Shown piece after piece: positions 18,552-27,076 of a DNA stretch of 64,000 bases (position 1 is the stretch's first letter; the number at the start of each line of letters is the position of its first letter). The DNA is from JAEYZS01 sp964469265. GTDB taxonomy: Bacteria; Bdellovibrionota; Bdellovibrionia; Bdellovibrionales; JAEYZS01. The notes under the pieces were generated by a model. The model made no database searches. It saw nothing but the letters and a program-made list of their open reading frames with translations, and was not told the DNA's origin. A program made the position numbers and the translations under genes. The stretch is from the NCBI GenBank assembly GCA_964469265.1, contig CAYXYF010000011.1, forward strand, positions 1 through 64,000, written 5' to 3'.

Positions 18552-18568
18552 AAAATCTCCTCGCAGCT

Positions 18569-18596
18569 TTTTCGGCTTAACTGCTTCTATATATTA
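18569..18596 (-). promoter_or_regulatory. Possible FliA (sigma-28) promoter for motAB
   Basis: On the minus strand this reads TAAT, 16 bases, GCCGAAAA, close to the flagellar consensus TAAA-N15-GCCGATAA. The predicted start would leave a leader of only about 11 bases, which holds the GAGGAG ribosome-binding site. The position is right for motA, but the match is imperfect. Confidence 0.35.
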
Positions 18597-18669
18597 AGTA
18601 AAACTTGATTCTTTATATTACTCTCGACTTTGGTCTTTAAACGCTACCCCGAAACCACGACTTAAGTTA

Positions 18670-18696
18670 TAAGTTTACTAGAAATATCGCCGATAG
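18670..18696 (+). promoter_or_regulatory. FliA-like promoter sequence before dsbD
   Basis: TAAG, exactly 15 bases, then GCCGATAG matches the sigma-28 consensus in all but two positions. The predicted transcript start falls on or next to the dsbD ATG at 18704, which would give a leaderless message. It could therefore be a chance match in the divergent motA-dsbD intergenic region. Confidence 0.3.
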
Positions 18697-18703
18697 GATT
18701 TAT

Positions 18704-20260
18704 ATGAAGGGCTTCGCAATTTACCTATTACTGTCTTTGTTTTGTGCGACGGGCTTTGCCGCCGATGTCATCAAGGACCCACTTTCAGTTACTAGCCTCA
18801 ATAATGAAATCCTTCTTGAAGCCAACCGAAAACAAGAAGTCACCTACCAACTCACCCTTCCACAAGATTATTACGTCTATGTGGATTCTTTGAAGTTTGA
18901 GCCACTCGGAAAACCGTCTTTCACAATTCATGAGTTTAACGTTTCACCTCAGGTAGAATTTTTTGACAAATTCAGCAACAAAAAAAGATTCGGTATTAAA
19001 GAAACTGCGGAGTTAAAAGTTACAATCTCCTCGGCTGTTCAAGTTACTGATCCGCAAATCCAAATGACTTACCAAGCGTGCTCCTCTGATTTTTGTTTGC
19101 TTCCAACAAAAAAAATACTCGGCTTAAAAGCCGTGGCATCCACAAAAGAAGATAAATCCTTAACAGACTACCTCAGCAGTATTTCGGTGGAAGATTTGAT
19201 CACGGAAGGATCATTTTTAACTTTTTTATTTATCTTTTTTGCAGGAATTCTCACAAGCTTTACTCCATGTATCTTCCCGATGATTCCAATCACTCTTTCG
19301 ATTTTAGGCTCGCAAACCATCGGGAAATCTCGTTGGAAAGGTTTTGTTCTGAGTCTTTTTTATGTTCACGGCATCGCAACAACTTATTCCATTTTAGGGG
19401 TTGCGGCAGCTAAATCAGGGACTCTGTTTGGCGCCTATCTGAGTAGCCCCATTGTTGTTACCGCCATTGCTTTAATATTTTTTGCCATGGCCTTGAGTAT
19501 GTTCGGCCTTTATGAAATTCAAGTTCCAGTTATTATACGCTCTAAACTCGGAAATAAAAAAATTTCAGATGGAAAGATTGGCGCCTATGCTTCAGGCTTG
19601 GTGGCAGGGATTGTTGCAAGCCCATGTGTCGGGCCTGTGCTTGTTGCACTACTCACCTACGTTGCACAAACTCAAAAGGCTGTACTCGGATTCTTCTATC
19701 TTTTCACCTATGCTATTGGATTAGGTTTGATCTTTATCGTTTTAGGAACCTTCTCGCAATTTGTAAGCAAGCTACCTCGTTCTGGAGCATGGATGACCAA
19801 GGTCAAAAAAGGCTTCGGTGTTATTTTAATTCTAATGGGCTTTTACTATTTGTGGCCAGTCGCAAAAGTCTATTTTACTCCACCTTCTATTGAAAAAACC
19901 TCAGAGGGCCTACAAGGCTGGCAATCCTACTCCAACGAGTTATTACAAAGTGCCGCCAATAAACAAGTTGTCGTTATTGATTTTTATGCTGATTGGTGTG
20001 CCGCTTGTAAAGAACTTGAAAAATATACTTTTTCAAATCTTGAGGTCAAAGCAAAACTTGCTGGGGCACTTCTTCTTAAAGTCGATGCCACACAGGAAAA
20101 CGACCATGTCACGCCTATACTAAATCAGTATGGAGTGGTTGGATTGCCAACAGTTATATTTATTGAAACTGATGGCACAGTTAGAAAGGATCTTACCCTA
20201 ACAGGGTACGAGGCGCCCGTCGACTTCATGAAACGCTTTGATAAGTTAAAAACAAAATAA
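18704..20260 (+). CDS. dsbD: Thiol:disulfide interchange protein DsbD
   Basis: The 518-residue protein has all three DsbD parts. These are a signal peptide and periplasmic alpha domain with Cys126/Cys131 (CSSDFC), an eight-helix membrane domain at about 168-390 with Cys189 (FTPCIFP) and Cys308 (ASPCVGP), and a C-terminal thioredoxin domain with Cys432/Cys435 (WCAAC). It carries electrons from cytoplasmic thioredoxin across the inner membrane to periplasmic reductases such as DsbC or cytochrome c maturation proteins. It appears complete and is convergent with the next gene, three bases away. Confidence 0.93.
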   Translation: MKGFAIYLLLSLFCATGFAADVIKDPLSVTSLNNEILLEANRKQEVTYQLTLPQDYYVYVDSLKFEPLGKPSFTIHEFNVSPQVEFFDKFSNKKRFGIKETAELKVTISSAVQVTDPQIQMTYQACSSDFCLLPTKKILGLKAVASTKEDKSLTDYLSSISVEDLITEGSFLTFLFIFFAGILTSFTPCIFPMIPITLSILGSQTIGKSRWKGFVLSLFYVHGIATTYSILGVAAAKSGTLFGAYLSSPIVVTAIALIFFAMALSMFGLYEIQVPVIIRSKLGNKKISDGKIGAYASGLVAGIVASPCVGPVLVALLTYVAQTQKAVLGFFYLFTYAIGLGLIFIVLGTFSQFVSKLPRSGAWMTKVKKGFGVILILMGFYYLWPVAKVYFTPPSIEKTSEGLQGWQSYSNELLQSAANKQVVVIDFYADWCAACKELEKYTFSNLEVKAKLAGALLLKVDATQENDHVTPILNQYGVVGLPTVIFIETDGTVRKDLTLTGYEAPVDFMKRFDKLKTK

Positions 20261-20262
20261 TT

Positions 20263-20712
20263 TTATAAACGTTTTAGTTTTGCAATTTCCCGTCTTGCAT
20301 CATCTAGTGCGGCTTGCGTTTTAAGAAGATGAGTTTGGGAATCTTCAATCACCTTTACCATTTGATTCATTCGTTTTTCGAAATTATTTATGATCAAATT
20401 TTGGCGCTCAATGAGAGTCTCAACTTTGTGGTCCGCAATTGTGCGCTCTGAAAACCGAGCGGACATTTTTGTCAGAGATGTTTTCACTTCATGGACAAGG
20501 TTATCGGCTCTGGCCTCAAACATGGATATTTTCTGGTTCATTCGGTTCATTCGAAGTTTAGTCTCATTAATAAATTCCGAGATCTCCGCGCCTGGCTGAA
20601 CTGCTTTAGGTGTTGGTGCCTTCGAGTAGGAGACTGGCGTCGGATCAAATTTTTCTTGAATCTGAATTCTTTCATCTGTGCGCTGAAACAGTGGGTGTAA
20701 TTTGCGTTCCAT
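20263..20712 (-). CDS. Hypothetical coiled-coil protein
   Basis: A 149-residue protein without signal peptide or membrane segment. Residues 45-149 are almost continuous heptad-like helix (for example RMNRMNQKISMFEARADNLVHEV in part), ending in AKLKRL, so it probably forms a coiled coil. It has a good GGAG ribosome-binding site. Function unknown. It is divergent from the 338-residue gene. Confidence 0.6.
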   Translation of the reverse strand: MERKLHPLFQRTDERIQIQEKFDPTPVSYSKAPTPKAVQPGAEISEFINETKLRMNRMNQKISMFEARADNLVHEVKTSLTKMSARFSERTIADHKVETLIERQNLIINNFEKRMNQMVKVIEDSQTHLLKTQAALDDARREIAKLKRL

Positions 20713-20763
20713 GCTAAAACTCCTTATCTCTAAACCAGCATAAAGTTTAGCTTAAGCCATCCG

Positions 20764-20800
20764 TCAAAACTAGACCAGCTTCTGGAAAAAACACTAGACT
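20764..20800. promoter_or_regulatory. Repeated TCAAAACTAGACC motif in divergent intergenic region
   Basis: The 13-base string TCAAAACTAGACC at 20764-20776 recurs exactly at 55605-55617. It is followed here by ACTAGACTTAGAC, a related half-repeat. The region lies between two divergent genes, where an activator or repressor site is plausible. Its protein partner is unknown. Confidence 0.35.
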
Positions 20801-20831
20801 TAGACTTTGGTCGCTTCCTATCATTAATAAT

Positions 20832-21848
20832 ATGAGATCAAACGCTGAGTTTGGAAAATTCCTATACAACCAAAAGCCTCAATCTAAACCATCCCTTTTA
20901 GCGCTCTATAATTATATTCGCACGTCGACAAATTTAGAGTCTAAGTTTTCTGCTGAAGTCATTGCGCAGTTTTATATAAAAGCCCTTTCGTTTGAGCACT
21001 GGGAGAAAAACGCGCTCGAACTTTCGCAAAATATTTCAGGGACGGTTTTCCAGTTTTTGGGCGATGAATATAACAGTAGAGAGTGGACAGCTCTTCGTGG
21101 GCCAGAGGAAATTCAAATTATCCGTATTAACAATCCAAAAGATCAGCTCGAGATAATTAAAGAGTTTATCCGCCGCACTCATACGAGGTGCAGGATTAAT
21201 ATTTTTTCTGATAAAAACAAAATCGTACATGCGGTTTTAACAACACCAGAAGGTGGGCTTATTGTTCGTTCATTTGATGATCGGGCATTTATAAGAAATG
21301 GCGCTGTCGTACCTCTTATTCAAGACCGCATCTTATATTACGACAGCAACCTTGAGCTTGTTAAAAATATTAAACAACGACTACAGATATCAGCATTTGT
21401 GAGTGCTCAGTTTGAAATAAATGACGATATGATCTTAGGCGAATACATCCGTGGATTTACGCTTCAGAGCTTTAAGAAAGTGGAGCTGCACGGGTTCCAA
21501 CAAGATTCCAATATTTTATATTCTATAAAAAAGATTGAACGGTTCTTTATCGACAGAGGTACTGAGCCTCTTTATGTCGAACTCATCGGAGTTCTTGAGA
21601 AAACATTGGAACATTTGCACGCTGGAACTCAGGGAAGTCTTGAACTAGGTAAAAAAGCCTATATTCGCGGCCAAAATGCCCTTCAAAATATCTTTGTCGA
21701 TGACAAAATGCTCGAAGTCCTGTTAAACGAGATCAAAGATTATATTGGCGAACCGAAGGACACACCGTGGAATCAAAGAACCATATCAGACTCAATAAAT
21801 ACATTTCCCAATCTGGCGTCAGCTCCAGACGAGGAGCTGATAAGCTAA
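20832..21848 (+). CDS. Hypothetical cytosolic protein (338 aa)
   Basis: No signal peptide, membrane helix or known motif is visible. The composition is that of a folded soluble protein, mixed alpha/beta in the middle (GGLIVRSFDDRAFIRNGAVVPLIQDRILYYDS) and helical at the C-terminus. No convincing ribosome-binding site precedes the ATG, which sits just after an AT-rich stretch. Its last 82 bases overlap the pseudouridine synthase gene in another frame. Confidence 0.6.
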   Translation: MRSNAEFGKFLYNQKPQSKPSLLALYNYIRTSTNLESKFSAEVIAQFYIKALSFEHWEKNALELSQNISGTVFQFLGDEYNSREWTALRGPEEIQIIRINNPKDQLEIIKEFIRRTHTRCRINIFSDKNKIVHAVLTTPEGGLIVRSFDDRAFIRNGAVVPLIQDRILYYDSNLELVKNIKQRLQISAFVSAQFEINDDMILGEYIRGFTLQSFKKVELHGFQQDSNILYSIKKIERFFIDRGTEPLYVELIGVLEKTLEHLHAGTQGSLELGKKAYIRGQNALQNIFVDDKMLEVLLNEIKDYIGEPKDTPWNQRTISDSINTFPNLASAPDEELIS

Positions 21849-22582
21849 TTACTGATGGTCACGTAAAAATCAACGGTAAAACCGTAAAAGATCTTTCCAC
21901 TCAGGTAGACCCAGAAACAGATTCTGTAAAAGTCCAAGGCAAGCTTATCCGCCCAGCGACTCAACTCGTTTACCTCATGTTCCATAAACCAAAAAGTACT
22001 CTAACCACCATGGACGATCCCTATGATCGTACAACCGTGGCAGATTATCTGAGCCAGTTCCCAGTAAGACTTTTTCCTATCGGGCGATTAGATTGGAACA
22101 CGGAAGGACTTTTGCTTTTTACAAACGACGGAGATTTTGCGAATAAAATTACTCACCCACAGAGCGAGATCCCAAAAACCTATATCGTAAAGGTTGAAGG
22201 AACCCCGAAACCTGAAAAAATTCAAAAGTTACTGACAGGGGTAACAATCATCGGTGGTAAGGTAAGATTCCGTTCCATAGAAAAAATGAAGAAAGCTGAC
22301 ACCAAACACTCGTGGTACAAAGTCGTTCTAACCCAAGGATTAAACCGCCAAATCAGACACATGTTTGAAAAAATCGGGCATGATGTTTTAAAACTACAAC
22401 GTGTTGCTATTGGCTCTCTTGAACTTGGAAATTTAAAACGCGGAGACTTTCAGCTTTTAACCGAAGGGCAGTACAAAAAGATATTCCTCGATCCAAGTAA
22501 AAAGCCAAAGAAGAAGCGTCAAAAAAGTACGAAGAGAGACCCTCTCACTAAAAAGAAAGTGACGAAGAAAGGAAAGAAGTAA
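21767..22582 (+). CDS. RsuA/RluB-family rRNA pseudouridine synthase
   Basis: The 271-residue protein starts with an S4 RNA-binding domain (IRLNKYISQSGVSSRRGADKLI). It then has the catalytic domain with GRLDWNTEGLLLFTNDG, where the Asp attacks the uridine, and the LNRQIRHMFEKIGH motif. The lysine-rich tail from about 244 is a common rRNA-binding extension. It converts a specific uridine of ribosomal RNA to pseudouridine; which site cannot be told. The GTG start at 21767 is supported by GAAGGA seven bases upstream and because the S4 domain needs the N-terminus. That forces an 82-base overlap with the preceding gene. Confidence 0.87.
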   Translation: MESKNHIRLNKYISQSGVSSRRGADKLITDGHVKINGKTVKDLSTQVDPETDSVKVQGKLIRPATQLVYLMFHKPKSTLTTMDDPYDRTTVADYLSQFPVRLFPIGRLDWNTEGLLLFTNDGDFANKITHPQSEIPKTYIVKVEGTPKPEKIQKLLTGVTIIGGKVRFRSIEKMKKADTKHSWYKVVLTQGLNRQIRHMFEKIGHDVLKLQRVAIGSLELGNLKRGDFQLLTEGQYKKIFLDPSKKPKKKRQKSTKRDPLTKKKVTKKGKK

Positions 22583-22585
22583 TCC

Positions 22586-23338
22586 TTATTCTCCACCCGC
22601 GCTTAAATTAATTCTTTTCTTAGATTTCAAATTATCAAACTCCGCCAAATCCTCAGCTTGCCCAGGATAACTCGCTGGCGAAGGAGCTTGCACTCTCGTT
22701 GTCGGCATTGGCGGCGGCGGTGGCGCTGAAGCCGCTTGCTTCAGCCTTGCCTGCTCTTCTCGATACTTTTTGAGATACTCGCGATATGCATCATCAAATT
22801 GCTTCTGCTTCAACGCCATATCATCGTTAAAATCTTTTCGTGCATTGCTCATTTTGGAGTCGAAGTCTCGACGTCGATCGCTCTGATCTTGAAAGTAGTT
22901 GTTTCGCTTTAAGTTTTGCTCTTGATAAAACGCTGACGACTGTTCTCGCGAAGGCTTCTTTGCAATAAACGCCGTTCGCTCATCTTTGAGCGATTTCAAA
23001 AACTTTTCTCTTTTAGATTTTTCATTTCGGCTAAACTCATCTCTTTGTCTACGATGGTCTTTATTGAACTGATCGCGCGTTCTCCGAACTTCACGAAAGT
23101 AACGATCTCGTACCTGCTGAGGTTTTTTTTCAACGGCTGCCATATCCCTAAGAACTAAAGCCAGAAAGTCATTTTCTTCTTTAACAGGCTCGGGAGTTTC
23201 ACTTCTTAGATCATCAAGAGATGATCTATCAGCTTTCAAACTGATTTCCTCCGTAGTACTAGAGGTTGAAGTCAATGAGCAGGACGTGAGTCCTGTTATT
23301 GCAAGAGTCAAACATAAGAAAAAGACATATTTGAACAT
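22586..23338 (-). CDS. Lipoprotein with 11-residue charged helical repeats
   Basis: This 250-residue protein has a lipoprotein signal (ITGLTSC). Residues about 80-200 are a highly charged helix in which Phe recurs every 11 residues for much of its length (RDQF, RDEF, REKF, RTAF, then RKDF and KQKQF). That is a hendecad pattern typical of right-handed coiled coils. A proline stretch (APPPPPMP) and a short tail follow. It is probably a lipid-anchored periplasmic rod or spacer. No family recognised. A GAGGAAAAA ribosome-binding site precedes the ATG. Confidence 0.7.
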   Translation of the reverse strand: MFKYVFFLCLTLAITGLTSCSLTSTSSTTEEISLKADRSSLDDLRSETPEPVKEENDFLALVLRDMAAVEKKPQQVRDRYFREVRRTRDQFNKDHRRQRDEFSRNEKSKREKFLKSLKDERTAFIAKKPSREQSSAFYQEQNLKRNNYFQDQSDRRRDFDSKMSNARKDFNDDMALKQKQFDDAYREYLKKYREEQARLKQAASAPPPPPMPTTRVQAPSPASYPGQAEDLAEFDNLKSKKRINLSAGGE

Positions 23339-23409
23339 TTTTTCCTCGGACTTAAGAATGTTAATCTTCTATATTATTCTAGAAAAACTCGTTTCAGATT
23401 ACAACCCTC

Positions 23410-23415
23410 TATAAT
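23410..23415 (+). promoter_or_regulatory. Perfect TATAAT -10 box before the HAMP protein
   Basis: TATAAT sits nine bases before the ATG at 23424. No good -35 box is seen at the usual distance. If used, the transcript would start at or next to the ATG, giving a nearly leaderless message. No ribosome-binding site is evident either, which agrees with that idea. Confidence 0.35.
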
Positions 23416-23423
23416 AAAAAGAT

Positions 23424-24038
23424 ATGGCAACGAAAACTTATAGACCGCCTCAGAGGTTTCAGTACCTTATCAATAAAACCTTTCAGCTCAAGTACACGAG
23501 TTATCTTGTTACCTCAGCTCTACTGAGTGCCATTATTGTTGGTGGTCCCACTTATTACTTCCTCAATCAGAACTACAATATATTTTTAAACCTCGCTTAT
23601 GCCACAAGCCCCGATATCGTTCAGCATTTAGTTCAAGAGAAAACTTGGATCACAGGGTTTTTTATATTTTCGCTTATGACACTGGTTGTTTTTCACGTTT
23701 ACTTCGGTGTTCGACTTACATTTAGGATGGTCGGTCCAATCTTAGCTTTACGACGTCATATGGATATGGTTACAAAGGGTCATCTTTATCAGCGACCATT
23801 AAATGTGAGAGAAGATGATGAGTTTCATGAGCTGATACAAAACTATAATTACCTTTATAAAACACTGAGAGCTCAAAACTCCTTCGATATTAAAAAGCTA
23901 GAGTCCCTGCGCTATTACTTAAAAGATCCTGTATCTTTAAAAACTCTGGATGAAATTATCGATGAAAAGAATTCGCAGATTCTTGATCCAAAAATTGACT
24001 CTGCTAAACCGCGAAGCAATCCACACTTAGCGTCTTAA
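23424..24038 (+). CDS. Stand-alone HAMP-domain membrane protein
   Basis: A 204-residue protein with two membrane helices (about 23-45 and 75-98) enclosing a small outside loop. A HAMP-like linker follows at about 95-150 (FRMVGPILALRRHMDMVTKGHLYQ and REDDEFHELIQNYNYLY). There is no kinase, cyclase or chemotaxis domain after it, only 50 residues. It probably senses or transmits a membrane signal to a partner protein. The same kind of module is fused to signal peptidase II at 13635. It overlaps smpB by 4 bases, tail to tail. Confidence 0.72.
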   Translation: MATKTYRPPQRFQYLINKTFQLKYTSYLVTSALLSAIIVGGPTYYFLNQNYNIFLNLAYATSPDIVQHLVQEKTWITGFFIFSLMTLVVFHVYFGVRLTFRMVGPILALRRHMDMVTKGHLYQRPLNVREDDEFHELIQNYNYLYKTLRAQNSFDIKKLESLRYYLKDPVSLKTLDEIIDEKNSQILDPKIDSAKPRSNPHLAS

Positions 24039-24505
24039 CGATTTTTCTTCATTGTTTTTGAGAGTTCGCGGTCGATATCGCGTTTCTTGATCGTGTCACG
24101 TTTGTCGTGGGCCTGCTTACCCCGCACAAAAGCAATCTCAACTTTTGCGACGCCTTTTTTAAGATAAATTTTTAGAGGCACAATAGTTAACCCTTTTTCC
24201 TTTACCTTGGCGTGGAGTTTAGCGATTTCGCTTTTCTTCATCAAAAGCTTTCGGCGTCTCTCAGGCTCATGATTATTGTAACTACCAGTAGCGTGTGTGC
24301 TGATATGTGCATTGAGCAAATACATCTCGTCGTTTAGAAATTCGACGTAGGAATCCTTCAGCTGCACCTGTCCCGCCTTTAACGGCTTTACCTCGGTCCC
24401 TACCAAAACAATTCCTGCTTCGAATTTTTCAAGAATATGGTAGTCGTGTCTTGCCTTACGGTTCTCGGTGACTATTTTAATGCCAGAGCTATTATCTTTT
24501 GCCAT
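24035..24505 (-). CDS. smpB: SsrA-binding protein SmpB
   Basis: The 156-residue protein matches SmpB throughout: ENRKARHDYHILEKFEAGIVLVGTEVK in pieces, KDSYVEF, the HEPERRRKLLM loop, KEKGLTIVPLKIYLK, and a basic C-terminal helix (HDKRDTIKKRD). It binds tmRNA and delivers it to stalled ribosomes for trans-translation. The tmRNA gene itself is not seen in this window. It starts two bases after the rsmA stop, in the tsaD-rsmA-smpB run. Confidence 0.95.
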   Translation of the reverse strand: MAKDNSSGIKIVTENRKARHDYHILEKFEAGIVLVGTEVKPLKAGQVQLKDSYVEFLNDEMYLLNAHISTHATGSYNNHEPERRRKLLMKKSEIAKLHAKVKEKGLTIVPLKIYLKKGVAKVEIAFVRGKQAHDKRDTIKKRDIDRELSKTMKKNR

Positions 24506-24507
24506 AA

Positions 24508-25326
24508 CTAATTGAGCTCATTATACAGATCGATAAACTGTTTAATAGTTAATTCTTCGCTACGAACTGTGTCTTTAATTTCTAATTTTTGAAATGCTTC
24601 GTGAATATTCGTCTTCGGGTACAACTGCGAAAGATTTGAAGACATTAGCTTTCGTCTTTGCGCAAATGCGGCCTTAACCATTTTTAGAAATTTTTTAGGA
24701 TCTGCAACTTCAGACGGCTTTCTTGTAAACGCCAAAACGCGACTTGCAACTTGGGGAGGAGGATAGAAATCCTTTGGGCCGACATCTAAAAGATGTTCTA
24801 CCTTCCAGAAGCTTTGTGCAATGACCGTAAGTAATCCATAGTCCGACGTTTTATTCTTTGCAAGAAGCCTTTGCCCGACTTCTTTCTGAAACATCAAAAC
24901 CATTCGATCAACATGAAAAGGATAAATCGAACGCTCAATAACAATACTTGAAGATATTTGATACGGAAGGTTGCTCATCAGACAAGTATTGGGCGGGTTC
25001 TCTAATGTATTCCAATCTAGTTTTAAAGCATCATCATGGATAACATTTATATTTCGCGACTGCCAATATTCGGCGAAAGTTCGATCCAGCTCAATGAGGG
25101 TCAATGGAACATCTCTTTCCAAAGCAAGTTCCGTTAAAGCTCCAAGACCAGGCCCGACTTCAATGACTTTGGTTGGACTGTTCTCATAGGCGCTTGCAAC
25201 AATTTTTTGGCAAACGTCTTTATTTACTAAAAAGTTTTGCCCGAGTTTTTTATTGGGACGAATTCCAAGCTCTTTAAGTTTGCCGAGAACATCTTGCATG
25301 GAAAAGACTTGTTTCTTATCGGTCAT
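24508..25326 (-). CDS. rsmA: 16S rRNA dimethyladenosine transferase RsmA (KsgA)
   Basis: This methyltransferase dimethylates two adjacent adenines near the 3' end of 16S rRNA during small-subunit assembly. Visible motifs are KLGQNFLVN, the SAM-binding VIEVGPGLGALTELAL, and the catalytic NLPYQISSSIV. The C-terminal domain with AQRRKLMSSNL is complete. The longer frame reaches 25368. I choose the ATG at 25326 because the sequence GAGTAGG six bases before it is a good ribosome-binding site. The site overlaps the tsaD stop, showing coupling. Confidence 0.93.
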   Translation of the reverse strand: MTDKKQVFSMQDVLGKLKELGIRPNKKLGQNFLVNKDVCQKIVASAYENSPTKVIEVGPGLGALTELALERDVPLTLIELDRTFAEYWQSRNINVIHDDALKLDWNTLENPPNTCLMSNLPYQISSSIVIERSIYPFHVDRMVLMFQKEVGQRLLAKNKTSDYGLLTVIAQSFWKVEHLLDVGPKDFYPPPQVASRVLAFTRKPSEVADPKKFLKMVKAAFAQRRKLMSSNLSQLYPKTNIHEAFQKLEIKDTVRSEELTIKQFIDLYNELN

Positions 25327-25333
25327 AGACATC

Positions 25334-26365
25334 CTACTCAGCTGCCAGTGAAGAGCGAGCAAACACACCAGTTTCTAAATCGGATGTAATTCCTCTTTTT
25401 AAATAATTAAGACCAGTAAGAGCAATCATCGCCGCATTATCGGTACAAAAACGCAGTGGCGGAATTGCAACGTGATATCCATCTAAAGAGTTAAAGACCT
25501 CACGCAAACGGCTGTTCGCAGAGACCCCGCCAGTCACTGTGATGTGTTTGATTTTGTTTTTTTCAGCGGCCTTGATGGTCTTATGAACTAAAATATCAAC
25601 TATTGCCTCTTGGTATGAGGCGCAAAGATCTGCCTTTCTAGTCTCAACTTCCAATTCGCCAAGTTCGTTTAAAACACGCTGCGCTGATGTCTTCAAACCA
25701 GAGAAGCTAAAATCAAAATTATCTTCATTGATCAAGGCACGTGGAAACTTCATAAAAGTTGTGTTCCCGCTTTTTGCTAAAGAGTCTACAATTGCTCCGC
25801 CTGGGTATCCTAAACCCATCATTTTTGCAAACTTATCAAAGGCCTCGCCGGCAGCATCGTCAATGGTTGAACCCAGCAATTCATATTTCCCGAACTCCAA
25901 AACTTTAAAAAGTGATGTATGGCCGCCGCTCACCACCAAAGATATAAATGGAAACTCCCATTCTGCAGGAGCCTCATAACCTTCATCGTTTAAAAACGGT
26001 GCCATGAGATGGCCCTCAATATGATGAACTCCGATCCATGGCTTGTTTAAAGATAGCGCCAAAGTTTTTGCCGTGACCATTCCAACAATCAAAGATCCCA
26101 AAAGGCCAGGACGATTCGTCGCAGCTATCCCGTCTATATCTGAAATATCAAGATTGGCCTTTTTAAGAACTCCATCGACCAGTGGGAGAATCGCCATTGT
26201 GTGATTACGGCTTGCAATCTCGGGCACGATACCACCAAACGGTTGGTGAACGGCGTCCTGATTTGCAGACAACATTGCTCTTATGTAACTTTTGTCATCA
26301 ATAATGGCGCAAGATGTATCATCACAGCTGGTTTCGATTCCTAGAACATATTTGATCTTTTTCAC
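25334..26365 (-). CDS. tsaD: tRNA threonylcarbamoyltransferase TsaD
   Basis: The 343-residue protein has the TsaD signatures: LGIETSCDDTSCA at the N-terminus, HHIEGHL (metal-binding histidines), VSGGHTSL, and the GGVSANSRLR segment. It transfers the threonylcarbamoyl group to adenosine 37 of ANN-decoding tRNAs, working with TsaB and TsaE (not in this window). The start codon is GTG. It leads the tsaD-rsmA-smpB operon, 18 bases after the CpoB-like gene. Confidence 0.95.
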   Translation of the reverse strand: MKKIKYVLGIETSCDDTSCAIIDDKSYIRAMLSANQDAVHQPFGGIVPEIASRNHTMAILPLVDGVLKKANLDISDIDGIAATNRPGLLGSLIVGMVTAKTLALSLNKPWIGVHHIEGHLMAPFLNDEGYEAPAEWEFPFISLVVSGGHTSLFKVLEFGKYELLGSTIDDAAGEAFDKFAKMMGLGYPGGAIVDSLAKSGNTTFMKFPRALINEDNFDFSFSGLKTSAQRVLNELGELEVETRKADLCASYQEAIVDILVHKTIKAAEKNKIKHITVTGGVSANSRLREVFNSLDGYHVAIPPLRFCTDNAAMIALTGLNYLKRGITSDLETGVFARSSLAAE

Positions 26366-26383
26366 ATCTAACCATTGTTTCTG

Positions 26384-27076
26384 CTACTTTAACTGTCCAA
26401 GTCTGAATTTTGCTTTCCTTGCTGTCGGAGATTTTGGGAATTTTTGTAGCACTTCTTCAAAGAAGACCTTTGCTTCTTCATTCATATTTAATTCTTGAAA
26501 ACTAACACCAATTTTATAAGTCGCCTCAGCGTAGCTTTTGCCCTTTGAGTTTTGATCTCTATAAGCTTGATAGTTTAGTATAGCGTCTTTCCATTGTTTT
26601 TTTGAAAACGCAGTTTCTGCTAATTGAAACGGCCCTGGTTTTGGTGCGGCAGTCGTTGATGCCGGCGCAGACGGTGCGGTCGGCTTTGGGACATTTGCTG
26701 CTTGAGCAGCTGCCAATCTTTTTTCAAGATCTTCAATTTTTGCTTTTAAAGTGGCATTCGATTGCTCAAAAATTTTCATCTGCTCGATGATATCCGAATT
26801 CGTTGGCCCCATTTGTGAAGCTTGGTTATTTTGAGCCTTTCTCTCCAGCAAATCGAGCCTGCCGTGCAATGTTTTAATTTCGTCTTGGAGAATTAAAACT
26901 TTATTTTCAGCGTCAGCCTTTTCTCTTTGAATTTGAGTAACCTGGGTTTGTCCTTGAGCTTGTCTCTTTGTACCTAACTGATTGTTCACTTCTTCTCGCG
27001 TTCTTAGCCCTACACACCCAGACGCCATAAGAAGTGCACTCACAAATAAAATTACTTTCGGAAAACTCTTTCTCAT
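26384..27076 (-). CDS. CpoB/YbgF-like Tol-Pal coordinator lipoprotein
   Basis: A 230-residue lipoprotein (lipobox MASGC). It has an N-terminal coiled coil (about 40-120, with repeated Leu/Glu heptads), an Ala/Pro-rich linker (APSAPASTTAAPKPG), and a short TPR domain at about 150-225 with KIGVSFQELNMNEEAKVFFEEVL. This is the architecture of CpoB, which coordinates outer-membrane constriction with wall synthesis. Its position after Pal supports the call. The TPR region is shorter than usual. The ATG overlaps the stop of the DUF4398 gene by 4 bases. Confidence 0.82.
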   Translation of the reverse strand: MRKSFPKVILFVSALLMASGCVGLRTREEVNNQLGTKRQAQGQTQVTQIQREKADAENKVLILQDEIKTLHGRLDLLERKAQNNQASQMGPTNSDIIEQMKIFEQSNATLKAKIEDLEKRLAAAQAANVPKPTAPSAPASTTAAPKPGPFQLAETAFSKKQWKDAILNYQAYRDQNSKGKSYAEATYKIGVSFQELNMNEEAKVFFEEVLQKFPKSPTARKAKFRLGQLK

